Below, one piece after another: positions 48,302 to 57,726 of a DNA stretch of 64,000 nucleotides (positions are counted from its first letter, which is position 1; every line of letters begins with the position of its first letter). The DNA is from Planctomycetaceae bacterium (GTDB taxonomy: Bacteria > Planctomycetota > UBA1135 > GCA-002686595). The DNA lies in assembly GCA_011525785.1 (NCBI GenBank), contig WYBT01000035.1, positions 1 to 64,000 on the forward strand. Reading direction: 5' to 3'. Below the pieces are notes generated by a model. That model saw nothing but the letters and a program-made list of their open reading frames with translations, ran no database searches and had not been told where the DNA came from. The position numbers and the translations under genes were made by a program.

Positions 48302-50658
48302 GTGCGCTGCTCCGCGAGCTTCACCCGCACCGCGCACTTCTTGTAGTCGGGCTCCTTGGAGATGTTGTCCATCGCATCGAGCGTGAGCTCGTTGATCAGC
48401 TTGGACTCGTCGAAGAACGGCACGAACACGCTGCCGCGCGGCGGCTGGCCGCGTCCATCGACGCGCGCTTCGAGCTCGATCGCCCCGCGCCGCGACTCGA
48501 GGCGCACGCGGTCGCCGCTCTTCACGCCCAGCTCGAGCGCGTCCGCGCGGTTGAGCTCGACGTACGCGCGCGGAACGGCTTGGTGCAGTTGTCGCACACG
48601 GCGCGTCATCGAGCCGGTGTGCCAGTGCTCGAGCACTCGGCCTGTGCACAGCCACAGCGGGTACTCGGCGTCGGGGACCTCGGCGGGCGGGTGGTGGGGC
48701 CGCAGCCAGATCGCGGCGCGTTCGCCGTAGCCCTTGGCCTTGTAGAAGTGCACGTCGCGGCCCGCGGCCACGTAGGGATCGTGACCGCCGGCGTAGCGAT
48801 AACGCGTCTCCTTGCCGTCGACGACCGGCCAGAGCAGACCGCGTGTGGACTTGAGTTGCGCGTAGCTCGCGAGGTCCTTGCCCACGCCGAGCGTGAACGA
48901 GCGGTACTCCTCGAACATCGCTTCGTGCCAGTCGCCTTCCCAGGGGAACAGCTGGCCCAGGCCCATGCGGCGCGCGACTTCGACGATCTGCCAGGCGTCC
49001 TCGCGCGCTTCGCCGGGCGGCTCGACGAGCTTGTTCCACTGCTGTGTGCGGCGCTCGGAGTTGCCGAACACGCCTTCGCGCTCCACCCACAGTGCGCTGG
49101 GAAGGATCAGGTCCGCGCGGTCGGTCGTCGGCGTCGGGTAGACATCGCTGACGATCAGGAACTTGCCGTCGCCGGGCTTGCGCTCGTAGCGGTGCAGGTT
49201 GGGGAGCGAGACCCACGGGTTGGTGGTCTGCACCCACAGGCAAGTGATGTCGCCGCGCTGGAAGGCGCGGAACATGTCGACCGCGTGGTGGCCGGGCTTC
49301 TCGGGGATCGTGCCCTCGGGCAGCTTCCAGAGCTTCTCTGCTTTCGCGCGGTGCTCGGGATTGGTGACGACCATGTCCGCCGGCAGGCGATTGGACAGCG
49401 TCCCGACTTCTCGCACGGTTCCGCAGGCCGAAGGTTGGCCCGTGAGGCTGAAGGGGTTGTTGCCCGGGCGCGCGATCTTGCCGGTCACGAGGTGCAGGTC
49501 GGTGATGAGGTTGTTCATCCACGTACCGCGCACGTGCTGATTGACGCCCATGCACCACAGCGAAAGCGTCTTGCGCTTGTTGTCGCCGTAGATCGACGCG
49601 AGCAGCTCGAGGTGCGCCACCGACACACCGCTCAGCTCGCTCACGCGCTGCGGCGTGTACTCCTCGAGGAAGCTCTTGAACTCCTCGAAGCTCGAGTCCT
49701 TGGGCGTGTCGTTGAAGGTGTAGCGCTCGGCCTGCTCGCCGCTGCAGCCGTAGCCGATCTTCGCGAGGTCCTCTTCGCCGCGCTTGAAGACGCAGTTCTT
49801 GTCGATGAAGGCCTGTGCGACTTTGCCCTGCTTGACGAGCAGGTGCAGGATCCCGTTGGCGAGCGCGAGGTCCGAACCGGGCCGGAACTCGACGTACAGG
49901 TCGGCGTACTCACTGCTGGGCGTGCGCCGCGTGGCGATGTCGATCAAGCGCACTGTCGGCCGCCGGCGCTTGCTCTCGAGGATGCGGCTGAAGAGCACCG
50001 GGTGCATCTCGGCCATGTTCGCGCCCCACAAGACGACGTCGTCGGCGAGCTCCAGGTCCTCGTAGCAACCCATCGGCTCGTCGGACTGGAACTGCGACAT
50101 GAAGCCGGTCACGGCGCTGGCCATGCACAGGCGCGCGTTGGGATCGAGATGGTTCGAGCGCAGCCCGCCCTTGACCCACTTGAGCGCTGCGTAGCCGTCG
50201 AAGACGGTCCACTGGCCGGAGCCGTACATCGCCACCGAGTCCGGGCCCTTCGCGTCGAGCGCCTCGCGGTACTTGCGCGCGATCAGATCGAGCGCGTCGT
50301 CCCACGAAATGCGCTGCAGCGAGCCGTCGGGCTGACGCAACTGCGGATATTGGAGCCGGTCCGCTCCATACAAAAGCGCAGGCAGGTGATAGCCCTTGAC
50401 GCACAAAAGGCCCTTGTTGACCGGGCTCTTCTCGTCGCCGCGCACCGCGACCACCTTGCCGCCGTCGGTGGCGACCTCGACGCCGCAGCCGGTTCCGCAG
50501 AAGCGGCACGGCGCCTTGTCCCACTTCATGCCGGTCGGCGCCGGCCCGGCCGCAGCCTCCAGAGCCGCCGCCTGCGCGCGGTCCGCTTCGCTGAACGCGA
50601 CAACGCCCGCGCCGGCGCCGAGCGCGCGAAACAGAGTGCGTCGATCGAAGTGCGTCAT
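48298..50658 (-). CDS. napA: Periplasmic nitrate reductase catalytic subunit
   Basis: 786 residues, DMSO-reductase family Mo-bis-MGD enzyme. The N-terminus has a twin-arginine-like signal (DRRTLFRALGAGAG). The 4Fe-4S motif is C-x2-C-x3-C (PCRFCGTGCGVE) and a fourth Cys in KGLLCVKGYHLP. The Mo ligand Cys sits in NARLCMASAVTGFM, matching NapA and excluding a Sec-formate dehydrogenase at this site. C-terminal WLCTGRVLEHWHTGSMTRR is a NapA fingerprint. NapC, D, F, G and H are absent nearby. Lies 2 nt after the octaheme gene. Confidence 0.94.
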   Translation of the reverse strand: MTHFDRRTLFRALGAGAGVVAFSEADRAQAAALEAAAGPAPTGMKWDKAPCRFCGTGCGVEVATDGGKVVAVRGDEKSPVNKGLLCVKGYHLPALLYGADRLQYPQLRQPDGSLQRISWDDALDLIARKYREALDAKGPDSVAMYGSGQWTVFDGYAALKWVKGGLRSNHLDPNARLCMASAVTGFMSQFQSDEPMGCYEDLELADDVVLWGANMAEMHPVLFSRILESKRRRPTVRLIDIATRRTPSSEYADLYVEFRPGSDLALANGILHLLVKQGKVAQAFIDKNCVFKRGEEDLAKIGYGCSGEQAERYTFNDTPKDSSFEEFKSFLEEYTPQRVSELSGVSVAHLELLASIYGDNKRKTLSLWCMGVNQHVRGTWMNNLITDLHLVTGKIARPGNNPFSLTGQPSACGTVREVGTLSNRLPADMVVTNPEHRAKAEKLWKLPEGTIPEKPGHHAVDMFRAFQRGDITCLWVQTTNPWVSLPNLHRYERKPGDGKFLIVSDVYPTPTTDRADLILPSALWVEREGVFGNSERRTQQWNKLVEPPGEAREDAWQIVEVARRMGLGQLFPWEGDWHEAMFEEYRSFTLGVGKDLASYAQLKSTRGLLWPVVDGKETRYRYAGGHDPYVAAGRDVHFYKAKGYGERAAIWLRPHHPPAEVPDAEYPLWLCTGRVLEHWHTGSMTRRVRQLHQAVPRAYVELNRADALELGVKSGDRVRLESRRGAIELEARVDGRGQPPRGSVFVPFFDESKLINELTLDAMDNISKEPDYKKCAVRVKLAEQRT

Positions 50659-50660
50659 GG

Positions 50661-52277
50661 CTACTTCTTCTCCGCGTTGCGCTTGGCCTCGAGCTCCTTC
50701 AGGTCGCGCTCGTACCACTGGTGCTCGGGACGCGCGAGGATCTCGTCGACCAGCGCCAGCACCTTGTCGGCCTCGGCCGCCTTGCCTTCGGCGCGCGCGT
50801 GTTCGCACATCTCGCGCACCTGCGGGAGCATGTGGACGTAGAAGCGCTCGGCCACTTCGAACATGCCGTGCCAGTGCGCGTAGTCAGGGGCCATCATCGA
50901 CGCGCCGTGGCGCGCGCGGCGACCCTCGTGGTGCCACAGGTAGTACCAGGTCCACTCGACTTCCTCGTCGAAGTCCGCCTTGGTGCGCAGGCCGTTGTCC
51001 AGCAGCGCCTTCATGATCTTCGCGCCGGGCTTGGCGAACTTCTCGTTGTAGAGCACGACGAAGTCGTCGTACTGCTTGTAGAAGTTGTTGACGTACTCAG
51101 TGGAGTGGCACACCGAGCACACCTCCTGCATTCGAGTGCGCTTGGCGTCCCAGGTGTCGCTGATGAGCGCTCGGCGCTTCTCTGGATCGGTCTCGGTCAC
51201 GACCTTGTGCTCGAGGTCGGTGTCCATCGCCAGGCTGATCGGCGGGCGATTGGTCCACGAGATGCGCTCGCCTGGATCGTGCGTGATCTTCCCGCCGTTG
51301 CGCACGTTGCCTGACATGTGGCAGCTCGCACAGGTCGGCGCCGCCGTGTAGTCCTTGCCCAGCACCCACTCGTCCGCGTCGAGGTTCATCTCGTGCAGCA
51401 GGTCGCGGAAGGCGACGCCGTGCTTGGACTCCTCGTAGATCTCTTTTTGCGGGTGGTCGGGCCCGAGGTGGCACTTGCCGCAGTTCTCCGGCTGGCGCGC
51501 GCGCCGCGGCGAGAAGTCGTGGCGGCTGTGACAAGCCGAGCACGAGCCCAGCGAGCCGTCGAGGTTGATGCGCCCGATGCCGGTGTTGGGCCAGGTCGAA
51601 CTCGCGAACTTGGGCCGACCGTTCTGGTCCTTCACGACCTTCGCGACCGCATCGAGGTTGGTGGGCTTGCCGTCGGGACCCGGTTTGAAGTCCGCGACCG
51701 TCAGAACGCCGCCATCGCTCGACTCCAGGCCCACTTTCGATCCGTGGCACTGCTGACAGCCTGTGTTGGCGCTCGCCATGCCGTTGGCGTGCGTGAAAGC
51801 ACGGCCCGGCGTTGGCGAGTGCGGGTTGATCGGCCCGCGGTGGCCTTCGACGACTTCGGCGAGGAAGTTGTCGAGCGAAGCGAGGATGTTCCCGCCCTTG
51901 GCGTGGTGGCTGCGCCCGAACTCGGCCGCGACGTCGGCGTGACATTTGGCGCAGTCATTGGGCGTCACGATGGTCGCGATGTGCTGTCCGAAGTGATCGA
52001 ACCCGTCGATCTCGCCCTTTTGCGCCTGGTGGCACTCGAGGCACCCCACGCCGCGTTCGGCGTGCTTGCTGCCCTCCCAGTGGGAGACCAGGCCCGGCGT
52101 CGACTGCGTGTGGCAGTCCACGCAGGCTTTTGACGCGTCGGGCACGGAGATGTGCGGCTTGGAGCGCCCGCTCTCGGCCTCTCGGCGAGTGACCTCGCGC
52201 CACTGCACGAACACCAGCGAGACCAAGAAGAGCGCGCTGAGGAAGGCGATCACGCCACGTTTGAATTCGAGACTCAT
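50661..52277 (-). CDS. Octaheme cytochrome c, hydroxylamine oxidoreductase-like
   Basis: 538 residues with one N-terminal membrane anchor (RGVIAFLSALFLVSLVFVQ). Eight CxxCH sites: CVDCH, CLECH, CAKCH, CQQCH, CSACH, CGKCH, CASCH, CSVCH. The long helical C-terminus (EWTWYYLWHHEGRR, MMAPDYAHWHGMFEVAERFY) matches HAO-family proteins rather than NrfA or ONR. Depending on whether a catalytic Tyr cross-links to the active heme, such proteins oxidise hydroxylamine or reduce nitrite to ammonium. In this nap context a reductive role seems likelier. Second to last before napA in the cluster. Confidence 0.92.
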   Translation of the reverse strand: MSLEFKRGVIAFLSALFLVSLVFVQWREVTRREAESGRSKPHISVPDASKACVDCHTQSTPGLVSHWEGSKHAERGVGCLECHQAQKGEIDGFDHFGQHIATIVTPNDCAKCHADVAAEFGRSHHAKGGNILASLDNFLAEVVEGHRGPINPHSPTPGRAFTHANGMASANTGCQQCHGSKVGLESSDGGVLTVADFKPGPDGKPTNLDAVAKVVKDQNGRPKFASSTWPNTGIGRINLDGSLGSCSACHSRHDFSPRRARQPENCGKCHLGPDHPQKEIYEESKHGVAFRDLLHEMNLDADEWVLGKDYTAAPTCASCHMSGNVRNGGKITHDPGERISWTNRPPISLAMDTDLEHKVVTETDPEKRRALISDTWDAKRTRMQEVCSVCHSTEYVNNFYKQYDDFVVLYNEKFAKPGAKIMKALLDNGLRTKADFDEEVEWTWYYLWHHEGRRARHGASMMAPDYAHWHGMFEVAERFYVHMLPQVREMCEHARAEGKAAEADKVLALVDEILARPEHQWYERDLKELEAKRNAEKK

Positions 52278-52356
52278 GTCGAGTGGGGGAGTGCTGTGTG
52301 GTGTTGAAGATGCGCGCGCGAGGGGCGGCGGCGCACGGCGGTAGCGGCGGAGACAC

Positions 52357-53406
52357 TCAGTGGGCGACCGAGGCTTCCCAGACGGTCAAAGCGATGATCG
52401 CGAGCGCGCCGACGATGCCGATCCAGACACTCGCCTCGCTGCGCGGATTCCATTTGCGGATCTGTGCGTCGATGAACGGCCAGGCGTACATCAGGAACAC
52501 CACCAGACCCATCGAGAGTACGGCGAACGTTCCGCTGAAGAGCTTCAGCCAGCGGAACGCGACGTAGAAGAACCACTCGGGCTTGATGACCTCGGGCGTC
52601 GAGAGCGGGTCGGCTTTCGGCCCCATTTCGGCTGGCAGCACCGTCGCCAGCACACTCAACAAGATCATCAGCACCAGACCGATGGAGAGTTCGGTCAGGA
52701 GGTGGTCGGGGAAGAAGTTGAAGAACTTCGCCTTCTTCGGGTCCTCATCGCGGAAGTGGAATTCCGTGACGCCCTGCAGGCGAATCAGCGTGATGTGCAC
52801 CGCGATCAGCGCCGCCATCGTCACGGGCAGCACGGCTGCGTGGAGGATGAAGAAGCGCGAGAGCGTGTTTTCGCCGTAGACCTCGCCGCCGAGCAGCAGC
52901 TCTTTCATGTAGACGCCCACCACCGGCACGCTGTCGGTGATGTTGGCCCCGACCGTTGCGCCCCAATAGGAGAGTTGCTCGTACACCAAGCTGTACCCCG
53001 TGAAGCCCACGATCAGCGTGAGCAGCAAAAGGCACATCCCCACCAGCCAATTGAGCTCGCGCGGCTTGCGGTAGGCGCCCGTGAAGTACACGCGCATCTG
53101 GTGCAGCACGACGGCCGCCACCATGAGCGTCGCGGCCCACTTGTGCAGTCCGCGGATGAACCAGCCGAAGCTCGCCTCTTCGGTGATGTAGCGCACCGAC
53201 TCGTAGGCGGTCTGCGGCGAAGGCTTGTAGTAGAAGGCGAGCAGGATGCCCGTGACGATCTGGACCACGAACAGGTACGCGGGCGTGCCGCCCAGGCACC
53301 ACCACCACTTCTTGAGGTGGTTGGGCACCGGCTCGTTCGTGAGCTCGCGCAGCTGCTCGGGCCCGAGCGGAACGCGCTCGCGGATCCAGCCCGTGATGGA
53401 GGCCAT
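52357..53406 (-). CDS. Cytochrome b, bc-type complex subunit
   Basis: 349 residues, about eight TM helices. The four heme ligands are visible as H-x13-H (HKWAATLMVAAVVLH) and H-x14-H (HAAVLPVTMAALIAVH). The Qo-site motif is PEWF instead of PEWY (VIKPEWFFY). It joins b6-like and subunit-IV-like parts in one chain. Overlaps the Rieske stop by one base (TGATG). Oxidises quinol and passes electrons to the downstream cytochromes. Confidence 0.93.
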   Translation of the reverse strand: MASITGWIRERVPLGPEQLRELTNEPVPNHLKKWWWCLGGTPAYLFVVQIVTGILLAFYYKPSPQTAYESVRYITEEASFGWFIRGLHKWAATLMVAAVVLHQMRVYFTGAYRKPRELNWLVGMCLLLLTLIVGFTGYSLVYEQLSYWGATVGANITDSVPVVGVYMKELLLGGEVYGENTLSRFFILHAAVLPVTMAALIAVHITLIRLQGVTEFHFRDEDPKKAKFFNFFPDHLLTELSIGLVLMILLSVLATVLPAEMGPKADPLSTPEVIKPEWFFYVAFRWLKLFSGTFAVLSMGLVVFLMYAWPFIDAQIRKWNPRSEASVWIGIVGALAIIALTVWEASVAH

Positions 53407-54005
53407 CAGGCCAGCGCTCCTTCATCGCGCGCGCCGCCGCCCAGGCACGGGTCGTGGCCTTCGCGCGCGGCCGCCGGCGCCTGCGCGACGTCGAGGTTCT
53501 CGACGGGCACTTCGATGTAGAGCAGCCCGTCCTCGCTCTTGAGCGGATAGCGCGGCAGCGACTGACCCGCTTCGCCGGGCGGCCCGCTGATGCCCTTGCC
53601 GCTCTTGTCGAAGGCCCCGTTGTGGCACGGGCAGAAGAAGCGCTGGTTCTGCGACTCCCAGTGCACCTGGCAACCCAGGTGCGGGCAGGTGCTCGACAGC
53701 GCGACGAAGTCGTCGGGGCCGCCGGTCTGCGCCTGGCGCGCGATGGCGACCTTTTCGCCGCCGGGCGTGGTGTAGCGCAGGCTCGCGCCGACGCCGAGGT
53801 CCGCTACGCGCGCGACGTACATCCAGGCCTTGGCGCGAGGGCGCGCCGGGTAGAGGTAGCGACCGGCGTAAGCGGCGGCCGTGCCGTAGCTCGCGCCCAG
53901 GCCGGCGAGCATGCCGAGCGAGGTCACCTTGGAGAGGAACCCGCGCCGGTCGTCGCTCGAGGCATCGGGCTGGTCGTGGGGCGTGGACGGAGTGTGTGCG
54001 TTCAT
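53406..54005 (-). CDS. Rieske iron-sulfur protein
   Basis: 199 residues. A Tat signal-anchor (DDRRGFLSKV followed by a hydrophobic stretch) precedes the Rieske fold. Cluster ligands CPHLGC and CPCHNG carry the two Cys and two His. First gene of the six-gene minus-strand cluster. Transcription probably starts near the FNR/DNR-type palindrome 76 bp upstream. Confidence 0.94.
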   Translation of the reverse strand: MNAHTPSTPHDQPDASSDDRRGFLSKVTSLGMLAGLGASYGTAAAYAGRYLYPARPRAKAWMYVARVADLGVGASLRYTTPGGEKVAIARQAQTGGPDDFVALSSTCPHLGCQVHWESQNQRFFCPCHNGAFDKSGKGISGPPGEAGQSLPRYPLKSEDGLLYIEVPVENLDVAQAPAAAREGHDPCLGGGARDEGALA

Positions 54006-54080
54006 GGGCGGCGAGAGCTGCGGCCCGGACGTCCGGGCCCTTCGACGTGTGGGTTGTCGAGTCGGCCCCGCCCCTGCGCC

Positions 54081-54094
54081 TTGACCGACGTCAA
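54081..54094. promoter_or_regulatory. FNR/DNR-type palindrome upstream of nitrate cluster
   Basis: TTGACCGACGTCAA is a perfect TTGAC-N4-GTCAA, one base per arm from the FNR/DNR consensus TTGAT-N4-ATCAA. Centred about 82 bp before the Rieske ATG and 134 bp before the isoaspartyl-peptidase ATG. It fits CRP/FNR-superfamily control by anaerobiosis or nitrogen oxides. Confidence 0.65.
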
Positions 54095-54220
54095 TGCGTG
54101 GGTCGACGCCGCACTCTGCGGACGCGATCTGCGCCCTCGTTCGTGCGGAACGCGGCGCGTGGACCTCGCCGCGCGGCGTGGTCGGGCTCGTTTCGCGAGG
54201 CTACCATCGCCCGACCCGCA

Positions 54221-55393
54221 ATGCTCCACCTGCTCCTCGACGCCGAGCTCTACGCGCCGCAGCGCCTGGGCCGCCGCAACCTGCTGATCGGGGGCGAGCG
54301 AGTCCTTTGGATCGGGCCTGACGAACCGACCTTACCCCGCGAGTTGGCGGTCGAATACGTTGATTTGGGTGGCGCTTGTGTCACTCCGGGCCTGATCGAC
54401 GCCCACGCGCACCTGACGGGCGGCGGCGGCGAGGCGGGCTACGCCAGCCGGGTCCCGCCGATGCAGCTCTCGCAGTTCACGCTCGGCGGCGTGACCAGCG
54501 CCGTCGGCGTGCTCGGCACCGACGACCTCACGCGCACCACGGCGCAGCTGGTCGCGACGGCGCGCGGCTTCGAGGAGGAGGGGCTCAGCGCCTGGTGCTA
54601 CACCGGCGGCTACCACCTGCCGCCGACGACACTGACCGGCTCCGTGCGCGGCGACATCGTGCACCTCGACCGCGTGATCGGTTTCGGCGAGCTCGCGCTC
54701 AGCGACCACCGCTCGAGCCAGCCGACGCTCGACGAGTTGCTCCGCATCGCGAGCGAGTGCCACGTCGCGGGCCTGATGACCGGCAAGGCCGGCGTGCTGC
54801 ACCTGCACCTGGGCGATGGCCCCCGCGGCTTCGATCTGGTGCGCGAGGCGCTCGCCATCGCCGAGCTCCCCGCGCGCGTGTGGCACCCCACGCACGTCAA
54901 CCGGCGCCGCGCGCTGTTCGACGAAGCGCTCGAACTCGCCGAGCACGGCGTCACGCTCGACATCACCGCCTTCCCGGTGGTCGAAGGCGAGGACGCGTAC
55001 AGCGCCGCGGAGGCGCTTGAGCGCTTCCTCGAGGCCGATCTCGACCCGACGCGCGTGACGGTGAGCTCCGACGGCGGCGGCTGCCTGCCGCAGTTCGACG
55101 AGGACGGCCGCATCGCGTCGTTCGACGTCGGCTCGCCGCTGGCGCTGAGCGAGACGCTGGCCGAGCTGGTCGCGCGCGGCCACGCGCTCGAGGACGTGCT
55201 GCCGGCCTTCACTTCGAACGTCGCGAGCTTTCTGCGCCTCCCGCGCAAGGGTGTTCTCAGCGCGGGCGCCGACGCCGACCTCGTGGTGCTCGACGCTGAG
55301 CACCGCGTGCGCGACGTGATGGCCCGCGGACGCTGGATGGTGCGGGGCGGTCGCGCGCTCGTCCGCGGCCGCTTCGAGGCGCCGCGCTCGTGA
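54221..55393 (+). CDS. iadA: Isoaspartyl dipeptidase / beta-aspartyl peptidase family
   Basis: 390 residues. Hydrolyses beta-aspartyl peptides formed by protein ageing. Metal site PGLIDAHAHLTGGGGE near 55-70, TSAVGVLGTDDLTRTT, then GELALSDHRSSQP, H in VWHPTHVNRR and the catalytic Asp in VTVSSDGGG. Where E. coli IadA has a carbamylated Lys in the segment before SDHRS, this sequence has Glu. The stop overlaps the GTG of the DUF5916 gene. TACCAT 14 nt upstream of the ATG may be the -10 box. Confidence 0.9.
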   Translation: MLHLLLDAELYAPQRLGRRNLLIGGERVLWIGPDEPTLPRELAVEYVDLGGACVTPGLIDAHAHLTGGGGEAGYASRVPPMQLSQFTLGGVTSAVGVLGTDDLTRTTAQLVATARGFEEEGLSAWCYTGGYHLPPTTLTGSVRGDIVHLDRVIGFGELALSDHRSSQPTLDELLRIASECHVAGLMTGKAGVLHLHLGDGPRGFDLVREALAIAELPARVWHPTHVNRRRALFDEALELAEHGVTLDITAFPVVEGEDAYSAAEALERFLEADLDPTRVTVSSDGGGCLPQFDEDGRIASFDVGSPLALSETLAELVARGHALEDVLPAFTSNVASFLRLPRKGVLSAGADADLVVLDAEHRVRDVMARGRWMVRGGRALVRGRFEAPRS

Positions 55394-57591
55394 CGACGCA
55401 GGTGCGGGCGAGCCGCGGGCTGGCGCTGGCGCTGGTCGGGTGCACCGTGGGCCTGGCGGGCGGACTCGAGCGCGCCCACGCCAGCGGCGGCGACAGCGCC
55501 GCGCGCCGCGAGACCCCGCGTCGTCAGATCGCGCGCTTGCCCGAGGGCGTCGCGCCGCCGCGCATCGACAGCGTGCTCGACGACGAGGCCTGGGCGCACG
55601 CGAGCGAGCTGGGCGAGCTGACGCAGGTCGTGCCGATCGCCGGCGCCGCGCCGAGCGAAGCCACGCGCATCCGCGTGATGTACGACGCTCGCAAGCTGTA
55701 CTTCGCGCTGGAGTGCTTCGATCGCGAGCCCGAGCTGCTCTGCGCGACCCAGCGTCAGCGCGACGCCAACCTCGACCCCGACGAGCGCGTCGAGATCCTG
55801 ATCGACTCGTTCAACGACAAGCGCAACGCCTTCTGGTTCCAGATCGGCGCCGCCGGCTCGATGGGCGACGCGCTGGTGACGCGCAACGGGGCGACCTTCA
55901 ACAAGCAGTGGGACGGCATCTGGTACGGCGAGGCGCGCATCGACGAGTCGGGCTGGCGCGCGGAGCTCGAGATCCCGTTCCAGACGCTCAACTTCGATCC
56001 CGCCGCGAGCACCTGGGGCTTCAACCTGCGGCGCTTCATTCGCCGCCGCAACGAAGAGGCGCGCTGGGCCAGCGCCGATCCGCGCATCCAGTTCTTCTGG
56101 GTCGCCAACGCGGGCGAGCTGCACGGCTTCGAAGGCCTGCGCCAGGGCCTGGGCCTTGATCTGACGCCCTTCGCCGTCGGCCGCGTGCTGCGCGACAGCA
56201 TCACCGACGACACCAGCGACGACTCGGACGCGGGCTTCGACGCGTTCTACCGCATCACGCCCAGCACCAAGCTGGCGCTCTCGCTCAACACCGACTTCGC
56301 CGAGGTCGAGGTCGACCGCCGCCAGGTCAACTTGACGCGCTTCCCGCTGTTCTTCCCCGAGCAGCGCGACTTCTTCCTCGAAGACTCCGGCGTGTTCCAG
56401 TTCGGCGTGACGGGCCAGCTCCAGCCCTTCTTCTCGCGCCGCATCGGCCTGGACGCGCAGGCCCAGAAGGTGCCGATCCTCGCTGCGGCCAAGCTCACCG
56501 GCCAGACCGACGGGCTGACCTTCGGCGTGCTCGACGTGCAGACCGAGTCGAGCGGCGCGCTCGACGGGCAGAACCTGTTCGCGGCGCGCATTTCGAAGAA
56601 CGTCGGCGCGCAGTCCGACGTGGGCGTGCTGTTCACCAGCGGCGATCCGCGCGGCCAGGGCGACGCGAGCACGGTGGGCGTGGACCTCAACCTGCGCACC
56701 AACGAGTTCCAGGGCTCGGACACGCTGCGCTGGTCGAGTTTCGTCGTGGCCACCCAGAACGAGGGCTTCGGCGACGCGGACCTCGCCTGGTCGACCAACC
56801 TGAGCTACCCCAACGACCAGGTGCAGTGGTCGCTGGGCACGAGCACGATCGAGAGCGACTTCGCGCCGCGGCTGGGCTTCGTCGAGCGCAGCGGCGTGCG
56901 CCGGCACGACGCGTCGTACACCTACCGTCCGCGCATCAACCAGGCGATCCGCCAGCTCGAGTTCCAGGCCGACGTGCGCTGGGTCGAGAACATCGGAGCG
57001 GGCACGCAGAGCTTCGTGGCCGAGCTGCAGCCCGTGGGGCTGATCTGGGACTCGGCCGACGAAGTGCAGCTCGAGTTCGAGGTGAATCGCGAAGTGCTCG
57101 ACAGCGACTTCGACATCCATCCGCAGTCGACCGTGCCGCGCGGCGACTACGAGTTCGAGCGCGTGCGCCTGGAGGCGGAGACCAGCGACCACCGCGAGCT
57201 GTCGATCATCGCCTCGGCCTCGACCGGCGGCTTCTTCGATGGCGACGCCGAGATCTACGCGGTCCAACTCGACTGGCGACAGAGCGCGACGTTCCTGGCG
57301 AGCACGAGCTGGGAGCACACCGACGCGCGCCTGCCGGGCGGGGACTTCTCCGTCGACGTAGCGCGCCTGCGCCTCACGCTCGTGGCGACGCCGCTGCTCT
57401 CGTGGACCAACAACTTGCAGTGGGACGACGTCAGCGACGCGATGTCGCTCAACAGCCGCGTGTGGTGGATCCTCGAGCCCGGCGTCCAGGCCTTCCTGGT
57501 GCTCAACCAGGGCTGGAGCACGCCTTCGCCGCACTTTGCGCCCACCAGCACCGAGGTGGCGCTCAAGTTCGGCTACACGCTGCGTTTCTGA
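55390..57591 (+). CDS. DUF5916/CBM9-type outer-membrane protein
   Basis: 733 residues from GTG 55390 with signal sequence. Residues ~50-230 resemble carbohydrate-binding module family 9 (PPRIDSVLDDEAWAHA, RVMYDARKLYFALECFD, RIDESGWRAELEIPFQTL). The rest is a beta-barrel (FFPEQRDFFLEDSGVFQFG is the DUF5916 signature) ending in an aromatic strand (GYTLRF). Likely surface glycan binding or import. Translation is coupled to iadA by a GTGA overlap, an unexplained pairing. Confidence 0.9.
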   Translation: MTTQVRASRGLALALVGCTVGLAGGLERAHASGGDSAARRETPRRQIARLPEGVAPPRIDSVLDDEAWAHASELGELTQVVPIAGAAPSEATRIRVMYDARKLYFALECFDREPELLCATQRQRDANLDPDERVEILIDSFNDKRNAFWFQIGAAGSMGDALVTRNGATFNKQWDGIWYGEARIDESGWRAELEIPFQTLNFDPAASTWGFNLRRFIRRRNEEARWASADPRIQFFWVANAGELHGFEGLRQGLGLDLTPFAVGRVLRDSITDDTSDDSDAGFDAFYRITPSTKLALSLNTDFAEVEVDRRQVNLTRFPLFFPEQRDFFLEDSGVFQFGVTGQLQPFFSRRIGLDAQAQKVPILAAAKLTGQTDGLTFGVLDVQTESSGALDGQNLFAARISKNVGAQSDVGVLFTSGDPRGQGDASTVGVDLNLRTNEFQGSDTLRWSSFVVATQNEGFGDADLAWSTNLSYPNDQVQWSLGTSTIESDFAPRLGFVERSGVRRHDASYTYRPRINQAIRQLEFQADVRWVENIGAGTQSFVAELQPVGLIWDSADEVQLEFEVNREVLDSDFDIHPQSTVPRGDYEFERVRLEAETSDHRELSIIASASTGGFFDGDAEIYAVQLDWRQSATFLASTSWEHTDARLPGGDFSVDVARLRLTLVATPLLSWTNNLQWDDVSDAMSLNSRVWWILEPGVQAFLVLNQGWSTPSPHFAPTSTEVALKFGYTLRF

Positions 57592-57726
57592 ACGCTTCGG
57601 GCCCGCTTCGGGCCCGCTTCTGGGCCAACGGAAGGAATTTCAGGGCGCGCGCTCTCAGCTGACTGCACCTGTCGAGGCCCGCGCGCCGATACGGATCTTT
57701 ACGACGCGCAATCCGCGCCCATTGCC

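Noticed and set aside
48298..50658. Molybdopterin oxidoreductase as a Sec-formate dehydrogenase
   Set aside because: The Mo-ligand position carries Cys in NARLCMASAV, a NapA motif, and no in-frame TGA exists.
47797..50841. 1014-codon plus-strand frame opposite napA
   Set aside because: Shadow of napA codons; no start signal or domain.
54610..57534. 974-codon minus-strand frame opposite the DUF5916 gene
   Set aside because: Shadow; repetitive Val/Arg/Glu/Ala sequence with no domain.
57593..57626. Three 11-12-bp tandem units CGCTTCGGGCC after the DUF5916 gene
   Set aside because: Very short and GC-biased; seen as simple slippage and not as a functional element.
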